In this document: positions 1 to 7,610 of the stretch, piece after piece
Position numbering within the stretch: position 1 is the stretch's first letter
How the letters are laid out: every line of letters starts with the position of its first letter
Source: an uncultured bacterium
Lineage (GTDB): Bacteria; Vulcanimicrobiota; Xenobia; Xenobiales; Xenobiaceae
Direction of reading: 5' to 3'
DNA length: 64,000 nucleotides
NCBI GenBank assembly: GCA_934621605.1
Contig: CAKTUZ010000012.1
Location: 1-64,000, forward strand
Notes under the pieces: model-generated
What the model saw: the letters and a program-made list of their open reading frames with translations, nothing else
The model's database searches: none
Told to the model about the DNA's origin: nothing
Program-made: the position numbers and the translations under genes

Positions 1-428
1 AATGGATGCCTCCTACAAAATATAGAAAGGCATCCACGCGATTAGATTAGTTTAGTCGCTTGTAAATATGTGTCCAGGATTTTGGGTACATATCATCTTT
101 TTAGCAAAGATTTATTAGTCACACTTATGAGCTCCAATGTTCCAGCAAAGCTGATCATTGTGGCTGAAGAACAGCAGAGACTTAGAGCAGCATGATTAAC
201 ACATCTGTTTGGCGCAGTCAAGGCACCGGCTAACGCCTCGCTATAGCGGCCTTGACAGTGCCATCCATCTGTGGTAGTTGGTAATTATGAGGCTTAAGCA
301 GCCTCATAATATTATGCCTAAAATAATTTACACACAATTTTGGACTTGACTATTATTTGTATATGCTATTAGTTGTTTTTATGTGTGCGATATGCTAAAA
401 TTGTGACAAGTCCTTATGGAGGTGTCAC
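1..428. other. Intergenic leader with three hairpins
   Basis: No convincing gene is seen here. Three inverted repeats are visible: 3-11 with 28-36 (9 bp, perfect), 217-224 with 249-256 (8 bp), and 284-293 with 301-310 (10 bp, perfect, 7-base loop). None is followed by a clear T-run on the plus strand, so they are structure candidates rather than proven terminators. The promoter of the downstream Nmad3 gene should lie in the AT-rich 320-410 stretch. Confidence 0.5.
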
Positions 429-1241
429 ATGAAAGTTATATTGAGCAGAAAGGGGATGGATAGCAAAGCTGGAGGCATACCAAGTCCAATACTTCCAGAC
501 GGTACATTGTTATCTCTTCCTATTCCAGATAATACGAGTGGACAGAAATATAGTGAATTGTATTATAACGGTCAGAGCTTGCAAGAAATTATCCACCAAT
601 TAAAACCACGTTTTAATTTTTCCAAGAATCCTACCTGTCATCTTGACCCTGATATATATAATACAGTTACAAACAAGCCGACTGCATGGAAACCAGCCTT
701 TGGGCAATGGGGTATACCTGCTGCCCATTTAGACAAATTAGGTGTAGATATCGGAGATATCTTCCTGTTTTATGGTATGTTTCAGCAAACTAGGCTACAG
801 GCAGACGGTACATTAGCTTTTGTTAAAGGCTCACCCATTCGTCATATCATCTATGGGTATATGCGTGTTGGAGATATCTTAAGAGATGAACAGAAAATCA
901 CGGATTTCTATCCGTGGCATCCTCATAGTAATAATACAAGTCATGCCAACAACCGTTTATATTTGCCTGCGGAATATGGCACTTTCCGATATACCGAAAC
1001 CCTTGTCCTTACTCAGAGTGGACAGAGCAATCGTAGCTTATGGCAATTACCGCCGTTCTTTGCTCAAAAAGGCATTTCTATCTCTTGGCAAGGAAATAAC
1101 CAACCTGTTCTGAAAAACGGATTTTCGCTGTTAAATTCTTCAGCCAGAGGGCAGGAATTTATCATTACGGCTGATACCGAAAAGCAAGAAGATAATCTGC
1201 ACAAATGGGTGGAAAATATGATACAGATTGGCAAAGAATAA
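429..1241 (+). CDS. Nmad3-family (nucleotide modification associated domain 3) protein
   Basis: A 270-residue protein opening with MKVILSRKGMDSKAGG and then PSPILPDGTLLSLPIP. I recognise this as the start of the Nmad3 family, first described among proteins linked to modified bases and mobile or phage DNA; the biochemical activity is not established. The start has a good ribosome site (GGAGG about 8 bases before the ATG). No signal peptide or membrane segment is seen. The next gene begins 15 bases after the stop and is probably co-transcribed. Family assignment rests on the N-terminal motif and overall length; the role as a base-modification or defence-related protein is inference from family context. 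Confidence 0.75.
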   Translation: MKVILSRKGMDSKAGGIPSPILPDGTLLSLPIPDNTSGQKYSELYYNGQSLQEIIHQLKPRFNFSKNPTCHLDPDIYNTVTNKPTAWKPAFGQWGIPAAHLDKLGVDIGDIFLFYGMFQQTRLQADGTLAFVKGSPIRHIIYGYMRVGDILRDEQKITDFYPWHPHSNNTSHANNRLYLPAEYGTFRYTETLVLTQSGQSNRSLWQLPPFFAQKGISISWQGNNQPVLKNGFSLLNSSARGQEFIITADTEKQEDNLHKWVENMIQIGKE

Positions 1242-1256
1242 ACAGGAGGATACCAA

Positions 1257-1826
1257 ATGGAACAGCTTGTTACTAAGATTTGCAATGCAGACCTAAAGAA
1301 GGATGTTTTCAAGAATGCTCAATTTATCTTCTTTGCTGAAAGCGGTGCTATGGGAGAACCTGGAAAAATTCTGATTGTCACTTCTGGCGGAAGTATCTTT
1401 CATTGCAATTATTGCTATGGGGATATCAGCTTAACCAGACTATTCCGTTCCATTCCCGTTCTAAAAGAATGTGTTTTTGGTACTTTGGGAGAAAATGCAA
1501 AAATTCCAAATGGATGGAACTATAAATATCTGGGTGCTGGGAATCATCTGCTCATCAGAAATGATGCTTTTGAGGACTTCAAAGAAAAGACAAAGGATGC
1601 GGAATATCCAGAGGATATGTATGTGCTCTGGTTCAATGCCGCATGGGATATCATCCAACAACACAATATGGGAAAACTCCCTATCGAAACAAAGACTCCA
1701 GCCGAATTAGCTCTTTTGTGTGATTCGGCAGAACATTCCGCTAAAGCTCTAAGCGAAGAAGAACGTATAAGAGACGAATATGCGAACATACAAAAAGCCG
1801 CACGTCCGTCCTGCCACCTACAATAA
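1257..1826 (+). CDS. Hypothetical protein paired with Nmad3
   Basis: A 189-residue soluble protein I do not recognise. It starts 15 bases after the Nmad3 gene with a strong AGGAGG-type ribosome site, so the two look like one operon. Notable features are a CNYC stretch (residues about 47-50), an aromatic centre (YVLWFNAAWDII near residue 130), and a charged C-terminal helix. There are no signal peptide, membrane segments or clear enzyme motifs. The pairing suggests a joint function with the Nmad3 protein, but this is inference from adjacency only. Confidence 0.6.
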   Translation: MEQLVTKICNADLKKDVFKNAQFIFFAESGAMGEPGKILIVTSGGSIFHCNYCYGDISLTRLFRSIPVLKECVFGTLGENAKIPNGWNYKYLGAGNHLLIRNDAFEDFKEKTKDAEYPEDMYVLWFNAAWDIIQQHNMGKLPIETKTPAELALLCDSAEHSAKALSEEERIRDEYANIQKAARPSCHLQ

Positions 1827-1924
1827 TTATTCCGTAAAAGTAAACAACCATATAAATCCTGCTATCGGTTTTAAATTGCAAGCTAAATTGTACTTTGCAT
1901 TATGTCAGCTAGCACTATTTTCAT

Positions 1925-2434
1925 TCACTGTTTATTGGCAATATACTCCAACAATTGCTTTTTATCGATTAAGTGCTGGTTAGACGATCCGCGGAAATTG
2001 AGGCGTAGATCTTTTTTTGCTTCAACAAAGGGGCCGTCTACTAGCATATCTAGTTGCTGTAAAATATCGGTTGTCACTTCGCAGTAAGCGCGGCCATATG
2101 GAAGTAAATCTTCTATAAGATAGCCTGTATAACCCCAAATATCTTTTTGCGGCAGCTCTTGCTTAATTCTTTGTATAAGTGGCCAAAGGAAGCGCTGATG
2201 CTCAATTGTAAATGGCTCTCCGCCTAATAAAGTAAGACCGCGCACGTGAGGGTGGCGTAAGAGCTTAATAATTTCGTCTTCTGTATCTTTGGTATAAAGT
2301 CGGCCATAGCTTTCGTCCCAAGTCTCTTGGTTGAAGCAATTAAAACAATGATGCGGACAGCCAGAGACAAAAAGGGAAACACGGATCCCCGTACCGTTAG
2401 CTACGTCTAAAGGAATAATTTTTGCATAATTCAT
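1925..2434 (-). CDS. nrdG: Anaerobic ribonucleotide reductase activating protein (radical SAM)
   Basis: Generates the glycyl radical on NrdD by reductive cleavage of S-adenosylmethionine. The CxxxCxxC iron-sulfur motif appears as SGCPHHCFNCFN near residue 30, followed by LTLLGGEPF, the GGE motif typical of activases. Length (169 residues) is normal. The longest frame begins with a TTG at 2446; I prefer the ATG at 2434 (MNYAKIIPLD) because it matches the family's usual start and has GAAGG upstream. It lies about 95 bases after nrdD on the same strand, the usual nrdDG operon order, so it should share the cobalamin riboswitch control of nrdD. Confidence 0.93.
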   Translation of the reverse strand: MNYAKIIPLDVANGTGIRVSLFVSGCPHHCFNCFNQETWDESYGRLYTKDTEDEIIKLLRHPHVRGLTLLGGEPFTIEHQRFLWPLIQRIKQELPQKDIWGYTGYLIEDLLPYGRAYCEVTTDILQQLDMLVDGPFVEAKKDLRLNFRGSSNQHLIDKKQLLEYIANKQ

Positions 2435-2530
2435 AATATAAGCCAACCTTCACTAAAAATACCAACGATACTAATGGGCAGCATAATTACTGTTAGGTAC
2501 AATAATTATACTGCCTCATTTTTTCCAGTA

Positions 2531-4693
2531 CTATAAATGCATCACGCGATCGTGAATCTCTTGAGTGCGTCCTTGGTTCCAATATTGGGAGCCAATATAA
2601 CCGCAAGTACGCCTAGCTACATTCATAGTGTTCTGATCTAAGTTGCCGCAATTGGGACAGCGCCAGACATATTTATGATCTTTATTTTCCACTACTTCAA
2701 TTTCGCCATCAAAACCGCAATTTTGGCAATAATCGCTCTTGGTATTTAATTCGGCATACATAATGTTGTCGTAAATAAAGCGCATAAGTTCCAAAACGGC
2801 TTCGATATTATTTTGCAAGTCGGGCACTTCCACATAACTAATGGCACCGCCAACCGACAAAGCTTGGAACTGAGCTTCGACAGCCAATTTACTGAAAGCG
2901 TCAATAGGCTCGGTTACGTGGACGTGGTAGCTATTGGTAATGTAACTCTTGTCGGTAACGCCTTCAATAATACCAAAGCGCTGTTGCAAACAACGGGCAA
3001 ATTTATAAGTAGTCGACTCCAAAGGCGTACCGTAAATACTGAAGGCAATATTGGTCTCTTCAGTCCATTTTTTGCAAGCTTTATTCATATATTTCATAAT
3101 TTTTAAAGCTAAAGGCATAGCTTCGGGCGCAGTATGACTCTTACCGGTTAAGTAACGGATACATTCGCATAAACCGGTATAGCCCAAAGAAATGGTAGAA
3201 TAACCGCCGTAAAGTAAAGAATCGATAACTTCGCCTTTTTTAAGTCTGGCCAAAGCTCCGTCTTGCCAAAGAATAGGAGCAGCGTCGGAAAGGGTGCCTT
3301 TAAGACGATTGTGACGGCACATTAAAGCCTTATAGCAAAGCTCTAAGCGCTCATCGAAAATTTGCCAGAATTTGTCCATGTCTTTCTGACTAGAAAGGGC
3401 AATATCGACAAGGTTTAAAGTGACTACGCCTTGGTTGAAGCGACCGTAATATTTATACTGTCCACTCTTATCACGCCAAGGAGAAAGAGCCGAACGGCAT
3501 CCCATAACAGGGAAGCAACAGCCTTCTTTAAGTTCTTTCATCTTCTTTTCACTAATATAGTCAGGCACCAAACGTCTAGCAGTACACTGAGCGGCCAGCT
3601 TAGTTAAATACCAATAGGGAGTATCTTCGCTAATATTGTCATCTTCAAGTACGTAAATAAGCTTAGGAAAAGCCGGCGTAACGTAGACGCCTTGGCAATT
3701 CTTGACGCCGACGTAGCGTTGCTTGAGCACTTCTTCAATGATCATAGACAAATCGTGCTTTTCGTTTTCGTTGGTCGCTTCATTTAAGTACATGAAGATG
3801 GTTACAAAAGGAGCTTGGCCATTAGTGGTAAGCAAGGTAACGATCTGGTATTGAATAGTTTGCACTCCGCGGGCAATTTCGCGACGCAACCTAGTTTCGG
3901 TGAGCTTAGCTAAGTCGTCAGCATTGATAGTTTCGCCAATAGAGTCAAATTCTTCTTGAAGTTCACGCCTGAGACGCTGGCGAGAAATTTCTACAAATGG
4001 AGCTAAGTGAGTAAGAGAAATACTCTGGCCGCCGTATTGGTTGCTAGCTACTTGAGCGATAATTTGGGTAGCGATATTGCAAGCGGTAGAGAAACTGTGC
4101 GGCTTTTCGATCATGGTGCCGGAAATAACCGTGCCATTTTGCAACATGTCTTCCAAGTTGATTAAGCAACAATTGTGCATGTGCTGGGCAAAGTAGTCCA
4201 GATCGTGGAAGTGGATGATACCTTTGCGGTGAGCTTCTACTACGTCTTGGGGCAAAAGCAAGCGGCAGGAAATATCTTTGGAAACTTCGCCGGCCATATA
4301 GTCGCGCTGGACACTATTGATGGTAGGGTTCTTGTTGGCGTTTTCTTCTTTGGCTTCTTCGCTGCTGCATTCGATAAGGCTGATAATGCGATTATCGGTA
4401 GTGTTAGCTTGACGCAATAAACTGCGCTTGTAGCGGTAAGTAATGTAGTTTTTGGCAACTTCAAAAGCGCCGACACGCATAATTTGCGTTTCTACTAAGT
4501 CTTGTATTTCCTCGACGGTGAGAGAACGAGCCAACTTTTCGCAAGCGTCGGTAATATGGGAGCCAATATCGTCAATCTGTTGCTGGCTGAGCTTATCTTT
4601 GTCTTCGACAGTATTATTTGCTTTAATAATGGCAGCCGTAATTTTGGAAACGTCGAAAGGCTGTTCTTCGCCGCTGCGCTTGATGATATTCAT
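2531..4693 (-). CDS. nrdD: Anaerobic ribonucleoside-triphosphate reductase, class III
   Basis: Reduces ribonucleoside triphosphates to deoxy forms under anaerobic conditions. The N-terminus carries an ATP-cone (IIKRSGEEQPFDVSKI), the middle the large reductase barrel, and the C-terminus the structural zinc site (CQNCGFDG with WRCPNCGN) and the glycyl-radical motif RTCGYIG. I start at the ATG at 4693, which has AGAGGGA just upstream. The frame stays open for another 58 codons to a GTG at 4867 and would add a hydrophobic segment, but that stretch lies in the riboswitch expression platform and has no ribosome site. A cobalamin riboswitch precedes the gene; nrdG follows. Class III genes under B12 control occur where a B12-dependent class II enzyme is also present. 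Confidence 0.95.
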   Translation of the reverse strand: MNIIKRSGEEQPFDVSKITAAIIKANNTVEDKDKLSQQQIDDIGSHITDACEKLARSLTVEEIQDLVETQIMRVGAFEVAKNYITYRYKRSLLRQANTTDNRIISLIECSSEEAKEENANKNPTINSVQRDYMAGEVSKDISCRLLLPQDVVEAHRKGIIHFHDLDYFAQHMHNCCLINLEDMLQNGTVISGTMIEKPHSFSTACNIATQIIAQVASNQYGGQSISLTHLAPFVEISRQRLRRELQEEFDSIGETINADDLAKLTETRLRREIARGVQTIQYQIVTLLTTNGQAPFVTIFMYLNEATNENEKHDLSMIIEEVLKQRYVGVKNCQGVYVTPAFPKLIYVLEDDNISEDTPYWYLTKLAAQCTARRLVPDYISEKKMKELKEGCCFPVMGCRSALSPWRDKSGQYKYYGRFNQGVVTLNLVDIALSSQKDMDKFWQIFDERLELCYKALMCRHNRLKGTLSDAAPILWQDGALARLKKGEVIDSLLYGGYSTISLGYTGLCECIRYLTGKSHTAPEAMPLALKIMKYMNKACKKWTEETNIAFSIYGTPLESTTYKFARCLQQRFGIIEGVTDKSYITNSYHVHVTEPIDAFSKLAVEAQFQALSVGGAISYVEVPDLQNNIEAVLELMRFIYDNIMYAELNTKSDYCQNCGFDGEIEVVENKDHKYVWRCPNCGNLDQNTMNVARRTCGYIGSQYWNQGRTQEIHDRVMHL

Positions 4694-4695
4694 GG

Positions 4696-4779
4696 CTTTT
4701 TCCCTCTGGTATAGTTTGCCCCACCCAGTTTGCAGCGGAAAACTGCTCTGAATATAGCGGTGAAACAAGGGAAAAAAAG
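4696..4779 (-). promoter_or_regulatory. Possible ribosome-site sequestering pair in the nrdD leader
   Basis: On the minus strand the nrdD ribosome site AGAGGGAAAAAG (4707 to 4696) is complementary to CTTTTTTTCCCTT (4779 to 4767): eight consecutive pairs, extended by G-U and A-U pairs. This could hide the ribosome site, as expected for a translational riboswitch expression platform. A further stem, AGCAAAGC with GCTTTGCT, lies nearer the aptamer at about 4815-4842. No T-run terminator is seen in the leader. The pairing is visible; the switching role is inference. Confidence 0.45.
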
Positions 4780-4884
4780 TAGCAATTTGCGATAGCATAA
4801 AGCTAACCGCCACAATGGCAAGCAAAGCCAAAAGCATTTTGCTTTGCTGGCGCTTCTCTTTGTTCACCGGCCAAAAAGAGCAGA

Positions 4885-5028
4885 CAGCTCTGCGCCGTCT
4901 TCTGACTTCCGAATATCATCTATCTGAACAGCCTTCCCACCCTAAAGCAGTGACTATACAGGATATAGCTTTCGGTTACAGCAGCCGGACTGCGACGGAT
5001 TTGCACCGTCTTCCGCTGCACAGAGCTG
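4885..5028 (-). promoter_or_regulatory. Adenosylcobalamin (B12) riboswitch
   Basis: On the minus strand the sequence carries the recognisable cobalamin aptamer elements in order: GGTGCAAATCC, a GCAGTCCGGCTGCTGTAA segment, AGTCACTG (B12-box region), GGGAAGGC, and AAGTCAGAAGAC. The closing P1 helix is formed by CAGCTCTGTGC (5028 to 5018) and GCGCAGAGCTG (4895 to 4885), with a single G-U pair. The next gene downstream is nrdD, 190 bases on. When cobalamin is plentiful, the B12-independent class III reductase should be shut off. Confidence 0.92.
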
Positions 5029-5187
5029 GTATAAATTTTAGTGCAGAAGTGCCACCACACTTTGCGCCGAAGCAAACGGGCCACAGAACTGCTCGAGAAG
5101 GTTAACACAGGTATACCGCCTGGCGCAAGACGACCTATTGTGTTTAAAAAACGATATATAGTCTTGACACGCAATATGGCAAGGATA

Positions 5188-5247
5188 TTAGAGTTTAGTT
5201 ACACGGGCGTCCGGATCGTTGCGCCAGGGGGAATTGGCTTTGAAATA
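5188..5247 (-). repeat. Left copy of the 5'-nucleotidase 3' coding end
   Basis: These 60 bases match 7551-7610 with two differences. On the minus strand they encode YFKANSPWRNDPDARVTKL plus stop, the exact C-terminus of the nucleotidase at 7551-9143. Both differences are synonymous third-position changes (TTC/TTT and CTC/CTA). The copy is a stub: the nucleotidase reading frame stops matching at 5247. The two copies bracket the restriction-modification cassette. Confidence 0.9.
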
Positions 5248-5267
5248 CACGATATCGTGTGTATAAT
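5240..5267 (+). promoter_or_regulatory. Methyltransferase promoter with palindromic operator in the spacer
   Basis: A -35-like TTGAAA (5240-5245) and a perfect -10 TATAAT (5262-5267) are separated by 16 bases. The spacer contains a perfect 14-bp palindrome, ACACGATATCGTGT (5247-5260). Such a site between -35 and -10 is the typical position of a repressor operator. The best candidate binder is the N-terminal helix-turn-helix of the methyltransferase encoded just downstream. A second plus-strand promoter candidate, TTGACA (5164-5169) with TATTAG (5186-5191), lies upstream. Confidence 0.7.
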
Positions 5268-5304
5268 AACTTAGTAAGTGAAAGAAAGAAGTTGGGGCTT
5301 TATT

Positions 5305-6408
5305 ATGTTTATAGCGCTTGCAGATTATGCAAAATTACACAATAGAAGTGGAGACACTGTACGCCGTCTTGCAGAAAGAGGCGTACTTAAAACAGCTCAA
5401 AAAATTGGCCGTAATTGGGTTGTAGACAATGCAGAGGAGTATCCGTTTAAACAAAAAGATAAGCAGAAAGACGGTATTGTTACTGTTGTTTCTTTGTTTT
5501 CTGGCTGTGGTGGAATGGATCTAGGTCTTATAGGTGGATTTGATTTCCTTGGAAAACATTACGCGAAAACTGGATTAAATATTATTTGGGCCAATGAAAT
5601 TAGTCCAGCTGCTTGTAAAACTTACCGCGAGAATTTTGGGGATTATATTGTTGAGGGAGATATAGAAGAAAAAATCAATAATCTTCCGGCAAGAGCAGAT
5701 ATTGTTGTTGGCGGTTTCCCGTGTCAGGATATTTCTATTAACGGAAAAATGCTTGGTGTGGATGGTGAAAGAAGCAGCCTATATATCTATATTGTAGAAG
5801 CAGTTAAAAGGCTTAGGCCTAAAGTTTTTATAGCAGAAAATGTAGGCGGTCTTTTATTAAAGCAAAATGAATACTCGTTGAATAAAATTTTGGAAGATTT
5901 TAATTCCTTAGGATACAATCTCAGCTATCAGCTGTATCACGCGGAAGATTATGGAGTACCGCAAACGAGAAAGCGTGTAATTTTTGTAGGAACTCAAAAG
6001 GGCTTGCCTGATTTTACTCCGCCTATTCCAAGTATTTTTGCTCCAATTACAGCCTATGAAGCTTTACATGATCTTGAAAATTGGCCTCAAGATAAAGCTT
6101 TTTCTCATATTTGGAGCAAAGCTAAGGTAAGTGGAGAGCAAGGAAATAGACGCTTAATTGCAGATCGTCCAGGGTATACCATGCGAGCAGAGTGTCATGG
6201 CAATATTCAATTTCATTATTCACTTCCCAGACGTATATCGATGCGAGAAGCAGCCCGTATTCAGTCTTTTCCTGATTCTTTTAAGTTCCCTTGCGGATTA
6301 CGAGAAACGGAAAGGCAGATAGGCAATGCTGTTCCTCCTGTGTTAGCGTGGCATATAGCAAATTCTGTAAAGAAGGTTCTTGCTGGAGGGGAATATGACA
6401 AAAAGTGA
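5305..6408 (+). CDS. DNA cytosine-5 methyltransferase with N-terminal HTH
   Basis: A type II modification enzyme that methylates cytosine at C5. Motif I is FSGCGGMDLG, motif IV PCQDIS, motif VI ENVGG, motif VIII TRKRVIFVG and motif X GNAVPP, in standard order. Ahead of motif I sit about 60 residues (ALADYAKLHNRSGDTVRRLA, then GRNWVVD) that resemble a MerR/excisionase-type helix-turn-helix. I start at the ATG at 5305; the frame is open to a GTG at 5278, which lies almost on the predicted transcription start. The restriction gene overlaps its end by 14 bases. The HTH plus the operator in the promoter suggests it represses its own operon, as known for M.SsoII- and M.EcoRII-type enzymes. The recognition site cannot be read from sequence. 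Confidence 0.93.
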   Translation: MFIALADYAKLHNRSGDTVRRLAERGVLKTAQKIGRNWVVDNAEEYPFKQKDKQKDGIVTVVSLFSGCGGMDLGLIGGFDFLGKHYAKTGLNIIWANEISPAACKTYRENFGDYIVEGDIEEKINNLPARADIVVGGFPCQDISINGKMLGVDGERSSLYIYIVEAVKRLRPKVFIAENVGGLLLKQNEYSLNKILEDFNSLGYNLSYQLYHAEDYGVPQTRKRVIFVGTQKGLPDFTPPIPSIFAPITAYEALHDLENWPQDKAFSHIWSKAKVSGEQGNRRLIADRPGYTMRAECHGNIQFHYSLPRRISMREAARIQSFPDSFKFPCGLRETERQIGNAVPPVLAWHIANSVKKVLAGGEYDKK

Positions 6409-7417
6409 ATTTGAAAAAAATTTAACTGAATGTTGTACGGAGTTAACAAAAGAAGCTAGGAGTGTAGGTTTTAAAGCTTCTGCACAATTCGAAAATCGTG
6501 TCAGAGAAATTTTGGCAAAAGTTGCTAAAAGCAATAAACAAGCGCTTAACATAGAATTTAATCCTCGTCCGCAAGCGTTTCCGGATATTGCAATGGGAGA
6601 ATATGGAGTTGAAGTTAAGTTCACTCTTAATGATACATGGCGCAGTATTGCTAATAGCGTTTTAGAAACACAGCGCATTGATGGGGTTAAGTATATTTAC
6701 ATTGTATTTGGAAAAATGGGTGGTGTTCCTGAAGTTCGTTGGGGAGAATATGAGCAAAGCGTGATTCACGTTAGAACATCACATGTTCCTCGTTTTGAAA
6801 TAGAACTTTCGTTCGATAAGGCAAACGCTAAAGTACCATTATTTGAGAAGATTGGCATTAGATATAATGACTTTAGAAAGCTGGATATGCAAGAAAAAAT
6901 GAAATATATCCGAGCTTATGCAAGAAAGATTCATCCAGACGGTCGTCTTTGGTGGATTGAAGACAAGGAAGATTCTAATGGACACACAACGCCAATTCAA
7001 GTGCGCCTTTACACTAATTTAACTATAGAAGAAAAGACGCGTCTGAGGGCAGAAGCTGCACTTCTCTGTCCTAGCATTGTTAAATCAGGACGTTCGCGCA
7101 ATAAGTATGATGATATGGTTCTTTACTTGCTTACATACCATGGCGTATTGTGCCACCAAGCACGAGATTTGTTTTCTGCCGGTAGTGTTGCAAATCCCCA
7201 AAAAGACAAACACGGTGGCATATATATTGAGCGAGCTTTAAAACTGATCGAAAATAAAATGAAAGAAGCTGCTCTCTATATGGACGATTCTCTATTTGTT
7301 GAGTACTGGGGGGAAAGCGTACCACCTGAAAAAAGAATAAAACGTTGGCTCGAAAAAGCGGACGAGCTTGCCACAGAATGGGTTTCTTCCCAGAGCTTAT
7401 TCTTAGAAGAAAAATAA
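6395..7417 (+). CDS. Type II restriction endonuclease, PD-(D/E)xK-like
   Basis: A 340-residue protein translated from an ATG at 6395 with a strong GGAGGGG site; it overlaps the methyltransferase stop, indicating coupled translation. A PD...ExK nuclease signature is visible as FPDIAMGEYGVEVKFT (about residues 65-80), followed by a Trp-Arg rich segment. I do not recognise the specificity. The C-terminal half (KDKHGGIYIERALKLIENKM) is helical and may bind DNA. Position directly after a type II methyltransferase, frame integrity, and the flanking repeat all argue that it is the functional cognate nuclease. Confidence 0.85.
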   Translation: MTKSEFEKNLTECCTELTKEARSVGFKASAQFENRVREILAKVAKSNKQALNIEFNPRPQAFPDIAMGEYGVEVKFTLNDTWRSIANSVLETQRIDGVKYIYIVFGKMGGVPEVRWGEYEQSVIHVRTSHVPRFEIELSFDKANAKVPLFEKIGIRYNDFRKLDMQEKMKYIRAYARKIHPDGRLWWIEDKEDSNGHTTPIQVRLYTNLTIEEKTRLRAEAALLCPSIVKSGRSRNKYDDMVLYLLTYHGVLCHQARDLFSAGSVANPQKDKHGGIYIERALKLIENKMKEAALYMDDSLFVEYWGESVPPEKRIKRWLEKADELATEWVSSQSLFLEEK

Positions 7418-7437
7418 GTATTATGTAATGTATATAC

Positions 7438-7471
7438 AAAACGGCCTCACGAACTATCGCTTGGCCGTTTT
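7438..7471 (+). terminator. Terminator after the restriction cassette
   Basis: A perfect 9-bp stem, AAAACGGCC (7438-7446) with GGCCGTTTT (7463-7471), lies 20 bases after the endonuclease stop. The A-run and T-run on either side allow it to work in both directions, so it may also end the convergent nucleotidase transcript. Confidence 0.85.
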
Positions 7472-7530
7472 ATTTGTATGTTTGCTTTTTTATATACGTT
7501 TTTTTATGTGTACATGGATGTAAAAGAGCA

Positions 7531-7542
7531 TGATCGCCAAAT
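7531..7542 (+). repeat. Intergenic TGATCGCCAAAT motif
   Basis: One of five copies of the (T)GATCGCCAAA motif in gaps between genes in this window; the others are at 27376-27389, 30350-30361 and both arms of 32999-33028. Its role is unknown. Confidence 0.45.
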
Positions 7543-7550
7543 ATTGTGGT

Positions 7551-7610
7551 TTATAGTTTAGTTACACGGGCGTCCGGATCGTTGCGCCAGGGGGAATTGG
7601 CTTTAAAATA
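7551..7610 (-). repeat. Right copy of the duplicated nucleotidase 3' end
   Basis: The complete copy of the 60-base repeat, in frame with the nucleotidase gene. It matches 5188-5247 except at two silent positions. Together the copies delimit an inserted segment of about 2.3 kb holding the restriction-modification pair. Confidence 0.9.

Noticed and set aside
4694..4867. N-terminal membrane extension of NrdD (start GTG 4867)
   Set aside because: Class III reductases are soluble, there is no ribosome site at the GTG, and the stretch lies in the riboswitch expression platform. The ATG at 4693 has a proper site.
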